From the NCBI RefSeq assembly GCF_000758755.1, contig NZ_JRMV01000272.1, forward strand, positions 1 to 64,000: a stretch of 64,000 bases of DNA, written 5' to 3'. The position numbers were made by a program, and so were the translations under genes. Shown piece by piece: positions 52,801-59,667 of the stretch. Under the pieces are notes generated by a model, which ran no database searches, had not been told where the DNA came from, and saw nothing but the letters and a program-made list of their open reading frames with translations. The first letter of the stretch is position 1; each line of letters starts with the position of its first letter. This DNA comes from Actinomyces sp. S6-Spd3 (GTDB taxonomy: Bacteria > Actinomycetota > Actinomycetes > Actinomycetales > Actinomycetaceae).

Positions 52801-54283
52801 CACTTTGACCTGGACCGGCCCGGGTGGAATCACCCGCACCTACGAGACCACGACCGATGCGGATGGCAAGTACAAGTTCGAGAACCTGCTGCCCGGCGAC
52901 TACAAGGTGAGTATCGATCCCGAGACTCTCCAGACCGCCGAACCGCTGCTCGACGTTCTCACCCACTCCCCCGCTGGAGATGTTGAGAACAAGACCGTGG
53001 TCAGTGATGCAACCAAGGCTGATTCCACCGCCTTCGCAACGGCCATGAAGCTCACGGCTAACCTGACTCTGACGGGCGAGAAGAACCAGAACCTTGATCA
53101 GGACTGGGGCTTCGGAATCTCGGCTGACACCGCCATCAAGAAGGCGATCACCGATCCGGACGAGGTCGATCAGGAAACCTTCGAGTTCACCCCCGGTAAG
53201 AAGGTCACCTACACCCTGACCCTGTCCAACAATGGTCCGGGCGTGGCAACCGGTGTCACCGTCTCCGACAAGCTCCCGGCGGGCGTTAAGTTCGTCAAGG
53301 CTGAGGGCGACGGCACCTACGATGCAACCACCGGCGAGTGGAACCTGTCCGGAGAGACCATCGCCAAGGGTGATGATCAGTCCATCGAAATCACCGTCGA
53401 GATCACCGGTGAAGGTGCTGGCGCGCTCGTCACGAACGTCGCGCGTATCTCCCACCAGGATCAGGCGGGCGACAACCCGACGAACAACGAGTCCTCGGCG
53501 TCCTTCAAGGGCGGCTACAACCTCGGCGGCACGATCTATCGTGACTCCGATGCAAGCTTCTCCAAGAGCTCGACCGAAGAACGTTTCGCTGGCGTGACTG
53601 TCGCTCTGCTCGATGGCGATGGCAACCCCGTCCTCGATCACGATGGCAACCCCATGACGACCGTGACCGATGCCGATGGCAACTACCAGTTCGTTGCCCT
53701 CGGAGTGGGCACCTACCGTGTCTCGATCGTTGATCCGAACACGGGCGTCTTGGCCGGTCTGACCAACACCCAGGCCTACACCGGACGCGGTGCTACCCAG
53801 GCACCGGTGACCATCACCGATTCCTCGGTCCAGGGCGTTGACTTCGGCTTCGTCAAGCCGGCAACGATCGGCGACCGCGTGTGGAACGATCAGGACCACA
53901 ACGGCGTTGACAATGGCGAGCCCGGAGTTCCCGGCGTGACCGTGATCCTCAAGGATGCTTCCGGCACCGAGGTTGCGCGTACGACGACCGACTCCGATGG
54001 TCGCTACCGCTTCGAGGGACTCCTCCCCGGCACCTACACCGTGTCGATCGAGGTTCCTTCCGGTTACGAGGCCGCGTCGACCTCCACTTCCGTAACCCTC
54101 ACCGAGGGCGAGGTCAACTTGGATATTGATTTCCCGGTCACCTTGATCCCGACGCCTTCGCAGCCTGCGAAGTCGATCCTGGCAAAGACCGGTTCGGATG
54201 CACAGTGGATCGCGATCCTGACGGCCATGTTGCTGACCGCTGGTGTGGGTGCCCTTGGCACCGCTCGCAAGCGTCGCAACTGA
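46892..54283 (+). CDS. Giant modular cell-wall surface protein (SdrD B-like and DUF11 repeats, LAxTG anchor)
   Basis: A 2463-residue secreted protein: signal peptide (1-35), low-complexity Ser/Thr/Ala/Glu stretch (to about 110), then Ig-like and DUF11 modules (starts near 252, 622, 806, 1022). From residue 1190 come ordered super-repeats: SdrD B-like A (YND.DA), B (GDY.W.D.N.DGIQD) and C (GD..F.DV), then a DUF11 module (AI.K.ITDP). Copies lie at about 1190-1705, 1706-2209 and a partial third (A, B) to 2420. It ends with LAKTG, a membrane helix and ARKRRN for sortase attachment. It is probably an adhesin or pilus-like stalk. ATG 46892 has AAAGAGA upstream; 46877 is an alternative. Confidence 0.9.
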   Translation: MTRPRLLNTRVRIAGAASIATLSLLFTPLSPLYGSVAADNSSETTQAAQASDTGSENATTEEASGASAEETSAPATNTEAPAEISAQAAGVNANTPRTRRARAVANSATLSMSVSNDSATLPIRDQQITTINYSCSSVSTPCEGGTIEVWLPGPVTPAGEQLSTSFYQTYPVTGDTVVKTQNNVVSGTPRMQRLLFTLKNSIPAGTSDRIQIPWSYFANDAPNNSTTTTRVVFSATNADTIEQSLTTKWTADLDVAIEKTGPTRQQDYPAVGGLATYKLYYGYQQIDQTNPNKPGIRWNGSARKSANLNGLNFVQAQNIKVSDPLPANAEFVSATNGGVYDAATHTVNWTYANWAWQNPITSTVTVKYPAGSVTTADTVTNKATITAEAQNDPTTVVTKSSQITHGFSESKPAGSMIKLGNDNQYQTRGGSAPWRLGASNSGNTTLHFHWDDTLPCTWSTQDAKAAGTPCDQPTMVSPYRFSIFSNSGFENNGGWTLEYWTNKGNHASVNYTASSTLTLPEGEWITRYTIDTDALPQTSPNIFFYGTIPTNFPTEEPADFASHYNPVAPPERYYNYVASSDYVRYQNCASGTATDIETGRVIFSNDNLCSWMRVRNNYPSVHITKSIATNPVVIGKPALFYLQGNVRPKNNGGVPTPFTMTDLLPSGFDIDDASAVSVAKTSRLVTADGSAYDLSKVTVSIEKNYNGTGRTLVRITVPDAVEGVLYAYLTTNVLSTAPAGQNTNDGMIFMPGDGAKSVTEDKSLRNTSYCWAGRTQDTFDVNGNGSTTDYVCNSSSTFNVAVTPAMNITKEVKGNKDTDFVPAGQVAQIDPGADGAYRFTITNAGNAALTKVVAYDILPYKGDVGVGPAASQARGSSWRPQLNSTNWSFQSIKQLPGQAPVTTAVPASDITVEYTTVQNPCRGEVMSAGGAMNSGPSGCTPNAWGAAPADLSTITGFRIVMNRDIEIGEKIQFVATMTSPVNANLIAWNSVALSGGVVENGKVSYLQPNEAPKVGINVSTDVAVEKSVARVKMNGDQVVRDANGLPETIESTGPAMPGDYMLYKVNLKNNGPAVASGLSVKDSLPSGVEYVSSEARICQTAGATPCANATPVTGADYDPTTSTWQAVASGDPDVTLNVGGTETLYVLVKVKDGTAGTTISNTASLGDFDQIDSNPANNTSTATFTVGGALSGTIFNDTDATWTNDPGIDKPFEGVTVRLLDGDGNPVKNAAGADITTTTDASGNYTFTHLPLGSYKVEVVPGNVTLNGDTVALSDYTQTLAYGSSASRTDTGKGKLTTPTAITLTAAAPTASKIDFGFVKPASIGDYVWFDANKDGIQDADEYGVAGVRVTLVDSLGNPVVDANGNTVAAVTTDANGKYTFENLLPNPERMLAQNGNDSYTVRFTPPAGYTGTTSNAGTDADTDSNGPTPKVTLAEGQKDMSIDFGLISNGYIGDTIFWDVDNSGGFNPTEHDKPLAGVTVTLTFKTPAGVEKTLTTTTDADGKYKFENLAPGDYKVTVDQASLTTACPVCTAQTHAPSGNLTASENQTLSLSSKVTLSPGKMSNDSQDWAFTGPANTAIAKTITDPAAEPAGGFTPGTTVTYTITLTNEGPNPATGVIAQDKLPAGVTFVSSTGDGDYDATTGKWDLSNEVIEKDATRTHTIVVRVTPEAAGSIVTNTATIEHQDQFGDKTADNTSSVPLTAGYTIAGKLYNDANASFSSDNGENPYSGVTVALLKKDGTPVLDKDGNPVTAVTDADGKYSFAGLPLGEYKVDVVNPTSGPLAGTKPLEAYTGRYKTSAEVTIKAETGSVIDVNFGFVKPASLGDYTWMDVNRDGIQDTDEPALPGVTVTLTYADGSAVTDASGNVVTAKTSDANGKYKFENLLPGDYKVSFQAPAGYEATTSDAGTDRALDSNGATASVTLAQDQTDETIDFGAVGTGVIGDQLFLDVNQNGGNAPDAGDKVLPGVKVTLTWTGPGGITRTYETTTDADGKYKFENLLPGDYKVSIDPETLQTAEPLLDVLTHSPAGDVENKTVVSDATKADSTAFATAMKLTANLTLTGEKNQNLDQDWGFGISADTAIKKAITDPDEVDQETFEFTPGKKVTYTLTLSNNGPGVATGVTVSDKLPAGVKFVKAEGDGTYDATTGEWNLSGETIAKGDDQSIEITVEITGEGAGALVTNVARISHQDQAGDNPTNNESSASFKGGYNLGGTIYRDSDASFSKSSTEERFAGVTVALLDGDGNPVLDHDGNPMTTVTDADGNYQFVALGVGTYRVSIVDPNTGVLAGLTNTQAYTGRGATQAPVTITDSSVQGVDFGFVKPATIGDRVWNDQDHNGVDNGEPGVPGVTVILKDASGTEVARTTTDSDGRYRFEGLLPGTYTVSIEVPSGYEAASTSTSVTLTEGEVNLDIDFPVTLIPTPSQPAKSILAKTGSDAQWIAILTAMLLTAGVGALGTARKRRN
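50458..52008 (+). repeat. Surface-protein super-repeat, copy 1
   Basis: About 1551 bp encoding modules A-B-C-DUF11 in order. The second copy starts at 52009 with the same module order. Short blocks are nearly identical at DNA level between copies, such as the run encoding GKYKFENL.PGDYKV (51399 on, again near 52517 and 52865). Confidence 0.8.
52009..53520 (+). repeat. Surface-protein super-repeat, copy 2
   Basis: About 1512 bp encoding A-B-C-DUF11 again. The DUF11 part (AIKKAITDP, TYTLTLSNNGPGVATGVTVSDKL) is clearly homologous to that of copy 1 (AIAKTITDP, TYTITLTNEGPNPATGVIAQDKL). Confidence 0.8.
53521..54130 (+). repeat. Surface-protein super-repeat, copy 3 (partial: A and B only)
   Basis: A third unit with module A (GTIYRDSDASFSK) and B (GDRVWNDQDHNGVDNGEPGVPG) runs straight into the wall-anchor region. 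Module C and DUF11 are absent, consistent with loss or with the unit being the original end of the array. Confidence 0.75.
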
Positions 54284-54319
54284 TCGCATGACGCGAGTGC
54301 GGTTCTAACCGCAAAGCTC

Positions 54320-54353
54320 GGGCCGGGCCTCGACGAATGTCGGGGCCCGGCCC
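54320..54353 (+). terminator. Intrinsic terminator of the surface protein gene
   Basis: A 15-bp stem (54320-54334 with 54339-54353, one G-T wobble) closes a 4-base GAAT loop and is followed by TTTTGTGTGTTTT. It starts 36 bases after the stop. Confidence 0.9.
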
Positions 54354-54489
54354 TTTTGTGTGTTTTATCGTTATGTCTCCAGGGGCGTGCTTTTGCGAGT
54401 TCGCTTTGTGCTGCCCAACCTGCGGTCTTAACAGTGCGCGCACCGCGGCTTAGATCGCGCAGTCATGCTTTAGCTCTCCCCTTCCCCCG

Positions 54490-54572
54490 TTAGCTCTCTC
54501 ATTCCTGGTTTAGCTCGCTCACCTGCCGCCTTAGAACAGCAATAGACCCGGAATGAATGAGCTAAACCAGGA
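54490..54572. repeat. Dispersed stem-loop repeat, copy 2
   Basis: This copy aligns without gaps to 30061-30133. The ends form a perfect 14-bp stem (54503-54516 with 54559-54572). At the one wobble position of copy 1 (T/G), this copy has G and C, so pairing is kept although both bases differ. Further TTAGCTC words lie just upstream (about 54470-54495). Confidence 0.75.
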
Positions 54573-54615
54573 GGGAGGGAGGAAGAAGAAGAAGAAGAGA
54601 GCGAGGGAACGAGGC
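54568..54615. repeat. Purine-rich tract with (GAA)n run
   Basis: The plus strand is almost entirely purine, with five or so tandem AAG/GAA triplets (54582-54598). Such tracts can form unusual DNA structures or vary in length. It is non-coding here. Confidence 0.6.
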
Positions 54616-54671
54616 CGCACCGGGCAACGCGCGCCGACAACCCCGCGCCCTGGGGACCGTACAGGTACGAC

Positions 54672-54706
54672 TGTGCCCCTGGGTGCGGACAGCACCCAGG
54701 GGCACA
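54672..54706 (-). terminator. Terminator-like hairpin after the nucleobase permease gene
   Basis: A perfect 15-bp GC-rich stem (54672-54686 with 54692-54706) and 5-base loop GGACA begin 49 bases after the minus-strand stop. No T-tract. Confidence 0.7.
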
Positions 54707-54754
54707 CGGCCTTAGCCAAGAAGCGGCGGTATGAGCCGCTGCCTGAAGAAGACC

Positions 54755-56701
54755 TCAGTCAAGCTGGTCGAAAGAGCGCATCCACGCGGAGTGGATCGGA
54801 TTCGCATCCGCGACCATGGCTTCGAAACGGTTATCGGCGATCTCTATGACCTCGTTGAGGGTCACGCGCATCTCGCGCAAGTCCGAGCTCTCAACGCGAC
54901 GCCAGCCATCAGCCAAGAGCTGATCCGCCGAATCGATGCGCGAAATACACACGATCATCGGACGATTGAAGCGTTCACGGTAGGCCTTGCCCAAGACGCG
55001 AAGCTCTTCTTGCTTCGCAGGGTCAAAGTCACCCAGCAAGGTGGAACCGGTGTCCACCAAAGCCTGCTCATCGGCCTCGTCAGACAAGAGGAGGTCAACG
55101 ATATCGGTGTAGGCGGCAATCAGTGATTCCTGTTCCTCGGGGCTCGCCTGAGCAACGGCGTCTTGGAAGGCGTAACGCAACTCTGACACGCTTGCGAAAG
55201 GCGCGCGGGCCCATGCTCGCTCCAGAGGCCAGGTCACACCGGAGAACATTGGCTCAAACACACGAACGAACTTCTCTTCACCCAGGCTATTGACTGCGTC
55301 CAAGTCCAGCGGACGACCGTCGAGCATCGACACCGCGGGAGCGGGCTTGCGGCCAATGTGGAAGAAGATGATGTTGAGGATGATCGCGCAGATCGAACCG
55401 ATGGTCACGCCGGATCCGAACAAAATCTGCGCCCATGAAGGCACGTATCCTGCTAAGTCCGGCTTCAAGGTCACCAGCAGCCCCAGACCAATCGAGGTCG
55501 ACACGATCACCGAATTGCGGTTATCGCGCATATCAACAGTGGACAGGGTCTGGATACCAACAACCGCAACGGCAGCGAACATCGCCAAGGAAGCGCCACC
55601 AATAACCGGCTTAGGAATCGAGGCGACAACGGCGCCAGCCTTGGGGAGAACACCCAAGATGATCATGATCACACCGGCCGCGGTGACGACCCAACGGGAC
55701 TTCACGCGAGTCAGACGCACCAGACCAACGTTTTGAGCGAAGCAGGTGTAGGGGAAGGAGTTCAAGACACCGCCCAGAGCGGTGGAGAGGCCATCGGCAC
55801 GCAGAGCGTTAGCGATATGCGCGGGGGTAATGCGCTTTCCAACAACCTCACCCGTGGCGAAAACATCGCCCGTGGTCTCGACTACCGTAATCGCCATGAC
55901 GATCAGCATTGAGATGATCGCAGCGACAGAGAACTTCGGAATTCCAAAGAAGAAGGGGGTGGTGACACCCAGCGGTGCCGCCTCCCCCACAGCCGAGAAG
56001 TTTGCGTCCCCAAGGAGCCACGCAACAAGGGTTCCTCCGACCAGGCCCAGAAGGACCGCGATAGTCGCCATGAATCCGGAGAAAATGCGCTGAATGATGA
56101 CGATGACAGCAAGGGTTCCCAGTGCGTATGCGAGGCCGCGCAAGGTTCCGGGAATGGGATCCGCGCCGACCTTTGCCGCCGCAGTTCCCCAGGCGACAAT
56201 GTCATTTGCCGCGACCGAGAGAAGGGTTGTGCCCATGACGGTCAGCAAGGTACCGGTGACGACCGGCGGGAAGAAACGTAGCAGTTTCGCGAAGAAGGGC
56301 GCTGCAAGGAAGGTTGCAATACCAGCAACAATGATGGAGCCATACATTGTCGCAAGGCCTTCAACTCCGCCTCCTGCCGCCAGACCGACAGCAATCAGGG
56401 GCGAAACCGCAGTGAAAGTTACTCCTTGAAGGAGCGGCAGGCGGACACCGATCTTGGGTCCAAGTCCTGCAGATTGAATGATCGAGGCGATACCACAGGT
56501 GAAGAGGTCCGCGTTGATCAGGTGAACAGTGGTTGCCGAATCGAGTCCCAGTCCGGTGGCAATAACCAGCGGAACGACAACTGCCCCGGCATAAAACGCC
56601 AGGACATGCTGAAAACCAAGGATTGTGAGCTTGGGGAATGAAGGGACTGCATTGACAGGGTCGATGTGGATGGTGGACATTTTTGGCTGGCTATTTGCCA
56701 T
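54755..56701 (-). CDS. NCS2 nucleobase permease fused to an OHCU decarboxylase (UraD)-like domain
   Basis: Residues 1-460 are a nucleobase:cation symporter-2 transporter with about 14 hydrophobic helices (FPKLTILGFQHVLAFYAGAVVVP, QSAGLGPKIGVRLPLLQGVTF, ETTGDVFATGEV, NSFPYTCFAQNVGLV), as in xanthine/urate permeases. Residues 469-648 match UraD: SLGEEKFVRVF, ERAWARAPFASVSEL, GKAYRERFNRPMIVC. UraD normally carries HPDL with a catalytic His; here the position reads YTDI (Tyr531-Ile534), so decarboxylase activity is doubtful, while the Glu (DEQ, about 546) and an Arg near the end are kept. It suggests a urate/purine transporter. The ATG at 56701 has GGAG at good spacing; GTG 56722 is an alternative. 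Confidence 0.85.
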   Translation of the reverse strand: MANSQPKMSTIHIDPVNAVPSFPKLTILGFQHVLAFYAGAVVVPLVIATGLGLDSATTVHLINADLFTCGIASIIQSAGLGPKIGVRLPLLQGVTFTAVSPLIAVGLAAGGGVEGLATMYGSIIVAGIATFLAAPFFAKLLRFFPPVVTGTLLTVMGTTLLSVAANDIVAWGTAAAKVGADPIPGTLRGLAYALGTLAVIVIIQRIFSGFMATIAVLLGLVGGTLVAWLLGDANFSAVGEAAPLGVTTPFFFGIPKFSVAAIISMLIVMAITVVETTGDVFATGEVVGKRITPAHIANALRADGLSTALGGVLNSFPYTCFAQNVGLVRLTRVKSRWVVTAAGVIMIILGVLPKAGAVVASIPKPVIGGASLAMFAAVAVVGIQTLSTVDMRDNRNSVIVSTSIGLGLLVTLKPDLAGYVPSWAQILFGSGVTIGSICAIILNIIFFHIGRKPAPAVSMLDGRPLDLDAVNSLGEEKFVRVFEPMFSGVTWPLERAWARAPFASVSELRYAFQDAVAQASPEEQESLIAAYTDIVDLLLSDEADEQALVDTGSTLLGDFDPAKQEELRVLGKAYRERFNRPMIVCISRIDSADQLLADGWRRVESSDLREMRVTLNEVIEIADNRFEAMVADANPIHSAWMRSFDQLD

Positions 56702-56899
56702 GGCTGTGCTCCTGCACGTCACTCAAAAATGGACCTCTTCATTTTTACTCATTTTGACGAGCAAATGAAAGTTCCCTCCATTCGCGTTGCTATTTCTTTA
56801 GTTGACGAGGCCGCACCTCCTTCCGTGATATCGCGCGGTAATTCCGTGGCACAGGGAAGCAGAAAACCAGGGGATGTGATTGATGACGCATTTGTGAGT

Positions 56900-56929
56900 T
56901 TGCTTGTCAGAGCAGCTTGTGCTTAAACT
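56900..56929 (+). promoter_or_regulatory. Possible promoter of tRNA-Arg(ACG)
   Basis: TTGCTT (56900-56905) and TAAACT (56924-56929) are separated by 18 bases, with the tRNA starting 26 bases after the -10. This gives a plausible sigma-70 promoter with a short leader. Confidence 0.35.
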
Positions 56930-56954
56930 ATTTCTCGGCCAATCAATCGGCTTT

Positions 56955-57027
56955 GCGCTCGTAGCTCAATGGATAGAGCATCTGACTACGGATCAGAAGG
57001 TTGGGGGTTCGAGTCCCTTCGAGCGCG
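56955..57027 (+). tRNA. tRNA-Arg(ACG)
   Basis: A 73-base class I tRNA: acceptor GCGCTCG/CGAGCGC with discriminator G, D arm GTAGCTCAATGGATAGAGC, anticodon stem TCTGA/TCAGA around loop CTACGGA (anticodon ACG at 56988-56990), and GGTTCGAGTCC in the T arm. It is the expected substrate of TadA encoded at 16478-17323. Confidence 0.96.
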
Positions 57028-57112
57028 CAAGCGGCCCCGCTCGGTGCGTCCCACCGGTCGGGGCTTTGCTTTACCCACTTTCGGGCGCGGTGATGCGCTT
57101 TAAACCAGAATC

Positions 57113-57191
57113 ATAGGACGCTACGCGTTGCTGGCGGGGCGACTTTTCGGGTTATAGGACGCTACGTGTTGCTGGAGTGTTGACTTTTCGG
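57113..57191. repeat. Tandem direct repeat, 38-bp units with a 41-bp period
   Basis: The 38 bases at 57113-57150 recur at 57154-57191. Both begin ATAGGACGCTACG, continue with GTTGCTGG and end GACTTTTCGG; differences cluster in the middle. Only two copies with a 3-base gap, so not CRISPR. It lies between tRNA-Arg and the end of the HNH nuclease gene. Confidence 0.7.
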
Positions 57192-57267
57192 CCTGATGGT
57201 ACGGGAAAGTTGGTGTTTTTGTTGCTCGAGGAAGACAGGGAGAAACCAGGGTCCCCACCAAGTTCCC

Positions 57268-57969
57268 TTACTGGCACCGTTCCAAAACCGATGTCATTGC
57301 TTTCTTCTCTGCCCGGGTCACCCCCAATCCCCATGAAGCTTTCACTGCAATCTGTCGCTGGACGTAGGCGCATTGGTATGCGCTGTTGGACGGCAACCAC
57401 TGATCAGCGCTGCTCGCGCCTTTATCTTGATTCGCGGCTCCATCAACAGCCAGCAGGTTGAAAGGATCGTTAGCGAAGTCTTGACGCCGCGCCGCGTCCC
57501 ATTGCCATGCCCCGCTCTTCCAGGCGTTAGCAAGAGCAACAACGTGATCAATCTGGACTGCCTCGGAGGAATCCTCGCCTCGTTGGAAGTCGATCTGGCA
57601 CCCGGTATAGGGATCATCTAAAACCCCTGACACAACAACGCATTGCGGTGAGCTTCGCTTCATCTGGAGGTCATGGAGGTCCCGCTTCAACACGTCGTTT
57701 CTGGTATCGCAACCATTACGGTCCACGTCAGCCCAGCGCTGACCGAATTGATCCCGAGAATACTGTGGGACTGATTCTGAGCCATTCTCAATGACGCGCA
57801 GTTCTTCAAGCGCGCGGCGACTATCATCAGCGCTACCCAAGGTCATATCCGCCGGCCCCGTTGCATGTGTGGGCCCCGAGGTGCGCCACCAGAATCCCAG
57901 CAGCAGCGCAAAAGCGGCGAGGAAGACACTGAACACAATGATCAGACGCCCCCGGTGTGTGCGTTTCAT
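57268..57969 (-). CDS. Secreted or membrane-anchored HNH nuclease (DUF1524-like)
   Basis: A 233-residue protein with one N-terminal hydrophobic helix (about residues 7-27), either signal peptide or anchor, then an extracellular domain. The C-terminal half has QIDHVVALANAWKSGA and FNLLAVDGAANQDKG, the His-containing and Asn-containing parts of the GmrSD C-terminal/DUF1524 HNH nuclease fold. Paired cysteines fit an extracellular location. It may degrade environmental DNA for nutrients. The ATG at 57969 has GGAGG 8 bases upstream. The 3' end lies close to the tandem repeat by tRNA-Arg, with no clear terminator between. Confidence 0.83.
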   Translation of the reverse strand: MKRTHRGRLIIVFSVFLAAFALLLGFWWRTSGPTHATGPADMTLGSADDSRRALEELRVIENGSESVPQYSRDQFGQRWADVDRNGCDTRNDVLKRDLHDLQMKRSSPQCVVVSGVLDDPYTGCQIDFQRGEDSSEAVQIDHVVALANAWKSGAWQWDAARRQDFANDPFNLLAVDGAANQDKGASSADQWLPSNSAYQCAYVQRQIAVKASWGLGVTRAEKKAMTSVLERCQ

Positions 57970-58124
57970 CTTCCTCACCTCCCGACTTTCCTGAGAACTA
58001 GCGACGCTCTAAGGGACCAATATCCATGCCTCCCTCACACTATGCCGCAGGAAGTCATCATTAACCACGACAGCACCCAGATCTGTGGAAAACGCCGAAA
58101 GGCCCTACACCCTGTGGATAAAAA

Positions 58125-58156
58125 GAAACCCGCCTCCCCGGAAGGAGACGGGTTTC
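58125..58156 (-). terminator. Intrinsic terminator after the amino-acid permease
   Basis: A 13-position stem with one mismatch (58125-58137 with 58144-58156) is followed on the minus strand by TTTTTATCC, a strong T-tract. It begins 12 bases after the permease stop. Confidence 0.85.
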
Positions 58157-58167
58157 CCAGTACAGTT

Positions 58168-59667
58168 CTACGCCGCTTTCCGCTCACGCAGCTTCTCGCC
58201 CAGGAAGTAGATACAGACCAAAAGCAACGTCAGAGACCCCATAGCAAGCAGCTGAGCGCGTCCCGAAGCGTTAAAAAGCATGAGCACAATAAGCGCGAAG
58301 AGGCCAAGCAGCGACAGCCTCGGAACCCAGGGCCATCCCGGAACGCGCAGCGACAAAGCTCCCTGCGCTTCCAAAGACGGGTGCAGGCGGATCTGCGCAA
58401 TGACGATCATGATCCACACGATGAGCAAGACCATTCCAACCGCATTGAGCAGAATCTGCAAAATCACGGCGGGCAAGAGCCAGTTGAGGGCGACCGAGAT
58501 CAGGGACAACACAACTGAGACCGCAACCGCGTTCCGGGGAGTGCGACCATGCTCAATATCGCCGTGTAGAGCAGCAACCTCAATGGTCTCTTCGTCAGTG
58601 TGCGCAACTTCTTCCACTTTCGAACCCAGAAGCCAACGCGGACCCATACCACGAGAAGCAAGGGAGTAGGCGATACGGGAAGAAGCGTAGATATTTGCCG
58701 AGAAGGCACTGACCAGCGCAGTGAAGACGATGATATCCATGATGACGCCGACCCCCGGGAAGTGCGCCATTTCGAGGACGGCCGCGAAGGGGCGCTTGCT
58801 CATTTCCACGGAGTTCCACGGAAGCAGGCAGATCAGGAGGGTCACTGAACCAACGTAGAAGACCAGAATGCGCCAAATGACGGAACGGATTGCCTTCGAC
58901 ATTGCGCGCCGTGCATCGTCGGCCTCGGCAGCGGCAATGGTGACGATTTCGAGGCCGCCAAAGGAGGTGATGATCGCAAGGAGCCCGACGGCGATTCCGG
59001 AAATGCCCGCAGGCGCAAAGCCCCCGTTCCCAACGAAGGCCTCGTGCAAGCCCTGCGTACGCCCCGGAATGAAACCGATGAGCATAAACAGACCGATAGC
59101 CAAGAAGGCAATAATCGCCAGGACCTTCAAGGCCGCAAGACCCGCCTCGACAGCACCGAAGTGTCCGGCAGCCAGCAGGTTAATCCCGCCCAGGACAATG
59201 ACAATCACCAAGGTCACGACCCACTGAGCAACGCCCGGGAACCAGTGAGTGAAAATCTGCGCAGCGCCGGTCATTTCCAATCCCAGCACCATGATGAGCA
59301 TGACCCAGTAGAGCCAGCCGGACGTGAAACCAGCCCAGCGTCCAATCCCAGCTTCCGCGTAGGTTGAGAACGAACCAGAGGAAGGGATCGCTGCAGCGAG
59401 CTCGGCGAGGGAATACATCACGGCAACAACGATCAGCGCAGCAAGGATATAGGAGATCAGCACTGCGGGACCGGCCTCGGCAACGGCAACGCCGGTGCCC
59501 ACAAAGAACCCGGCGCCGATCGCGCTACCCAGCGCCATCATCTGCAGGTGGAAGGACTTAAACTTCTTCGAGCCGGACTTGTTTCCGCCAAGAACCGGCG
59601 CTTGGCCCTGTGCAGTTGTGGCTGCTGCCTGTGTATTTGTTATCGATGTACGTGCCTCATTGCTCAT
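58168..59667 (-). CDS. Amino-acid permease (APC superfamily, AAT family)
   Basis: A 499-residue transporter with 12 hydrophobic helices. The AAT/GABA-permease hallmarks are FHLQMMALGSAIGAGFFVGTG in helix 1, FSTYAEAGIGRWAGFTSGWLYW, and FGGLEIVTIAAAEADDARRAMSKAIRSVIWRI. It is a proton-coupled importer of an amino acid not identifiable from sequence. The N-terminus has a 30-residue polar cytoplasmic stretch. The ATG overlaps the stop of the TRIC-like gene by 4 bases, so the two are translationally coupled. Confidence 0.92.
   Translation of the reverse strand: MSNEARTSITNTQAAATTAQGQAPVLGGNKSGSKKFKSFHLQMMALGSAIGAGFFVGTGVAVAEAGPAVLISYILAALIVVAVMYSLAELAAAIPSSGSFSTYAEAGIGRWAGFTSGWLYWVMLIMVLGLEMTGAAQIFTHWFPGVAQWVVTLVIVIVLGGINLLAAGHFGAVEAGLAALKVLAIIAFLAIGLFMLIGFIPGRTQGLHEAFVGNGGFAPAGISGIAVGLLAIITSFGGLEIVTIAAAEADDARRAMSKAIRSVIWRILVFYVGSVTLLICLLPWNSVEMSKRPFAAVLEMAHFPGVGVIMDIIVFTALVSAFSANIYASSRIAYSLASRGMGPRWLLGSKVEEVAHTDEETIEVAALHGDIEHGRTPRNAVAVSVVLSLISVALNWLLPAVILQILLNAVGMVLLIVWIMIVIAQIRLHPSLEAQGALSLRVPGWPWVPRLSLLGLFALIVLMLFNASGRAQLLAMGSLTLLLVCIYFLGEKLRERKAA

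Larger units (their letters stand above)
54284..54754. other. 471-bp non-coding gap with terminators and repeats
   Basis: No gene is seen between the surface protein and the convergent permease. The gap holds, in order, the surface-protein terminator (54320-54353), the second dispersed stem-loop repeat (54490-54572), a purine-only tract (54559-54615) and the permease terminator (54672-54706). Confidence 0.75.

Noticed and set aside
51524-54289. A 921-codon minus-strand open frame opposite the surface-protein repeats
   Set aside because: The repetitive Gly/Asp/Val-rich coding strand creates a long shadow frame. Its translation mirrors the repeats and has no independent motif.
57113-57191. CRISPR-like array near tRNA-Arg
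   Set aside because: Only two units separated by 3 bases, with no spacer-sized gap and no cas genes.
56955-57969. Integrated element at tRNA-Arg
   Set aside because: No integrase gene and no duplicated tRNA 3' end were seen in the window.
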